From positions 248,001 through 312,000 of the forward strand of contig NZ_SSNX01000002.1 of assembly GCF_004801415.1 (NCBI RefSeq): a DNA stretch of 64,000 bases. The letters are read 5' to 3'. The stretch's first letter is position 1, and each line of letters begins with the position of its first letter. The notes beneath the pieces were generated by a model. It was not told the DNA's origin and did no database searches. It saw nothing but the letters and a program-made list of their open reading frames with translations. The DNA is from Deinococcus sp. KSM4-11. Its GTDB lineage: Bacteria; Deinococcota; Deinococci; Deinococcales; Deinococcaceae. Below, one piece after another: positions 62,113-64,000 of this stretch. Position numbers and translations under genes: made by a program.

Positions 62113-63606
62113 TCACTGCTCAAGTTGAACTGTTGCGCCGGTCAGCCCCAGACGGTGGCCCGCAAGCGGTCGTACGCTCAGCTCGTGCGGGCCCGCTGAC
62201 AGCCCTCCGCTCTGGTAGGTTCCCGACACGGCGTGATCCGGGCCCCCATCGACCGAGACGCGGCCAGAGCCGGTGAGATCAACGGTCACGCCCGTACCGG
62301 CGAAGCGGAGGTTGACGTCCGCGTTCTGTGCATCACTGAAATGGTGCCCACTGTCAGCCTTCCACGCGCCAACGTACTCGAATTGCCCGAGGCCGGAGCC
62401 TCGGGTGTCGTGCGCCACGTGGTAGCTGCCGGGAATGGCGCCGGTGCCGTAATACGGTTTACACAGCGGCCCGTCATAGGCCGTGCCGAGTTCCAGCACC
62501 CGCCGCCCATCTGGGCTGGCCAGCAGCGGCGAGGCGTAGTTCGGGCAGTAGTTGTCGTACACATTGTCGAGGGCGAAGGGGGCGGGAATCTCGATCCAGT
62601 TGCCGGTACCGCCTGTGGTGTTCAGCATCAGGGTGCGTCCGGTGCCGGGGGTCGGCGCGAGTCCCGCGTCATCCATGAGCAGTTGGCCGCTCAGCAGCAG
62701 CGTGCCGTCCGGGCCGCCCCCTGGCGCCCATTCGAGTACCGGGGTGTGGGCGAAGGAGAGCCCGGTGTTGCTCATGATGCGGGTGCCGGGCGTCGCCGGG
62801 TCACCCCAGTCCAGGCCATCCTTCGAAAACCGGATAAAGGCCGCGCAGCTCGCGCCGGGCCAGTTGCAGATCTCGTAGGTCATCGCGTACCGCCCGGCCC
62901 CGAGGCGCCGAACCGTGGCCATGCCGGGTCGAAGGCTGGCGTCGTTCAGGGCGACCGTAGGCGCGCCGGCACTCCAGGTCTGGCCGCCATCTCTGGAGAC
63001 GGCGTGCGCCAGAAACTGGCTGTGGTGTGTGGGGTCGGTTTCGTCACTGTAGTGGCAGACCAGGGAACCGTCGGCGGCCAGCGAGAAGTCTGGCTCCCAC
63101 ACCCCCTGTTGCGAGTCCGTGTGGGCGCAGCTGGAAAGAAAGAACCACGTCCGGCCCACATCGGTGCTGGCCCAGACACGCAGGGCCATTCCGTGAGGAC
63201 TCCGGTCTTGCTGGCCCACCGAGCCGCTCCACAGCAACGATCCAGCTCGCAGTCGGCCCTGGCGGCGCGGGAGTTCAAACAGGGCGATGCAGCACAGGCC
63301 CCGCGCCGCCTCCGGATCGCGCACCGTACCGATGGGGGATTTCGTCCAGTGGTGCCCGTCGTCGAGGCTCTCGTAGATGGGGCTGAGGCCGGGATCGCTG
63401 CCGTCTGGGGGCACGACGACGGCCGCCAGCAGGTGGCTGTGGCTGGTACCGGTGTGCTGAAGGCGCACGACCCGGGGATAGAGGCCCGTGTCGTCGCGCA
63501 GCAGGGTTCCGGGGCCGGGCGGAGCGGCACTGGCGCACAGCAGCAGGCCAAGGCAGGTCAGGAGAACCGTCAGGAACGTGGCGCGGGCGTCTGAACGTCG
63601 GTTCAT
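62113..63606 (-). CDS. Exported sialidase-like (BNR-repeat) protein with C-terminal sandwich domain
   Basis: A 497-residue protein with a signal peptide (TFLTVLLTCLGLLLCASA). Four Asp-box-type motifs S-x-D-x-G-x-x-W occur: SLDDGHHW (80-87), STDVGRTW, SRDGGQTW and the shorter SKDGLDW. They mark a six-bladed sialidase-type propeller. An N-terminal Arg (YPRVVRL) could be part of the substrate triad, but a complete sialidase site is not proven. Residues about 390-497 form a beta-sandwich (GTGVTVDLTGSGRVSVDGG) that may bind carbohydrate. GGAGG lies six bases before the ATG. It probably acts on an extracellular glycan. Confidence 0.82.
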   Translation of the reverse strand: MNRRSDARATFLTVLLTCLGLLLCASAAPPGPGTLLRDDTGLYPRVVRLQHTGTSHSHLLAAVVVPPDGSDPGLSPIYESLDDGHHWTKSPIGTVRDPEAARGLCCIALFELPRRQGRLRAGSLLWSGSVGQQDRSPHGMALRVWASTDVGRTWFFLSSCAHTDSQQGVWEPDFSLAADGSLVCHYSDETDPTHHSQFLAHAVSRDGGQTWSAGAPTVALNDASLRPGMATVRRLGAGRYAMTYEICNWPGASCAAFIRFSKDGLDWGDPATPGTRIMSNTGLSFAHTPVLEWAPGGGPDGTLLLSGQLLMDDAGLAPTPGTGRTLMLNTTGGTGNWIEIPAPFALDNVYDNYCPNYASPLLASPDGRRVLELGTAYDGPLCKPYYGTGAIPGSYHVAHDTRGSGLGQFEYVGAWKADSGHHFSDAQNADVNLRFAGTGVTVDLTGSGRVSVDGGPDHAVSGTYQSGGLSAGPHELSVRPLAGHRLGLTGATVQLEQ

Positions 63607-64000
63607 GGGTGGCCTCCAAGGCAGGGGCGGAACGTCTGATGCCCTCAGCGCTCCCAGCCTGCCGGATGACGGGGCTGCTGAGCGGCCAGGAGCCCGCAGG
63701 ACGTCCCACCGAGGCCCGCAGGATCAGTGCGGCTGACCCTTAAAGGTACGGCGGTGCTGTCGCAGGCGTGGTGGGGTGCGACGTCGTGGTGGTGGCCACT
63801 GCGTGAGAACTTGAACGGGCGCGCTCCTGTGTCCGGTGCCACCCGGTCGTCCCTGTGGCCTCCTGGGGGAATCTTCAGACGCCCCTGCTCACAGACGTAC
63901 CGCCCGCAGCTCCCATTCTGTGCCCGTGGACGTTTCCCGAAATCGTGTCGGAGTCGCTGGGGCCGGGGCTTAGGCTGGGGGCACAGGCCAGTGACCATAA
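63607..64000. other. Right-end intergenic stretch
   Basis: About 390 bases with no supported gene; it should contain the promoter of the sialidase-like gene. Confidence 0.5.

Overview
The DNA is GC-rich and most likely chromosomal or megaplasmid sequence from a Deinococcus-type bacterium. This is inferred from three things: TANNNT -10 boxes lying 5-7 nt in front of start codons (leaderless promoters), the density of GAF/histidine-kinase and GGDEF/HD-GYP proteins, and an Xre repressor next to an ImmA/IrrE-like protease. No rRNA, tRNA, CRISPR array or integrase was seen.

Layout. 1-8.0 kb: the end of an unknown surface or phage-like protein, a Wzy-like membrane polymerase, a small gene split by an IS630 copy, an exported TPR protein and a Kelch-repeat lipoprotein. 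8.0-9.6 kb: mostly debris, including a decayed IS6-family transposase. 9.6-28.0 kb: the core of the window, sixteen minus-strand genes in two tightly overlapping transcription units. The upstream unit (28.0 to 21.7 kb) holds a sugar-binding protein, two permeases, a clan GH-A glycosidase and two GH43 enzymes. The downstream unit (21.3 to 9.6 kb) holds a LacI regulator, two permeases, a binding protein, three different ADP-ribosylglycohydrolase-family enzymes, a CitE-like lyase, a class III CoA-transferase and an esterase. Read together they describe import and hydrolysis of a plant-type glycan or glycoside, followed by processing of an unknown glycosylated acid or ester. No transporter ATPase is encoded, so a shared one elsewhere must serve both.

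28.7-36.1 kb: an MFS exporter with a divergent winged-helix regulator, a decaying royal-jelly-type gene, a formaldehyde-type zinc dehydrogenase, a quinol-monooxygenase-like protein, and a scrambled two-component locus in which receiver-domain pieces abut a DUF2726-like domain. 36.6-39.7 kb: a large GAF/GGDEF/HD-GYP cyclic-di-GMP protein.

39.7-53.6 kb: an accessory mosaic. It contains a broken subtilase fused back-to-back with a broken diguanylate cyclase, three paralogous small winged-helix-like proteins, a sigma-region-2-like mini protein, a replication module, a divergent leaderless Xre switch, an ImmA-like protease gene split by an IS5/IS427 element, and a tandem array of four intact, one broken and one vestigial copy of an unrecognised ~133-residue protein. 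53.6-58.8 kb: two GAF-sensor histidine kinases. 59.4-63.6 kb: two lipoproteins and an exported sialidase-like protein.

Several apparent frameshifts fall in homopolymers, so some 'pseudogenes' may reflect assembly error.
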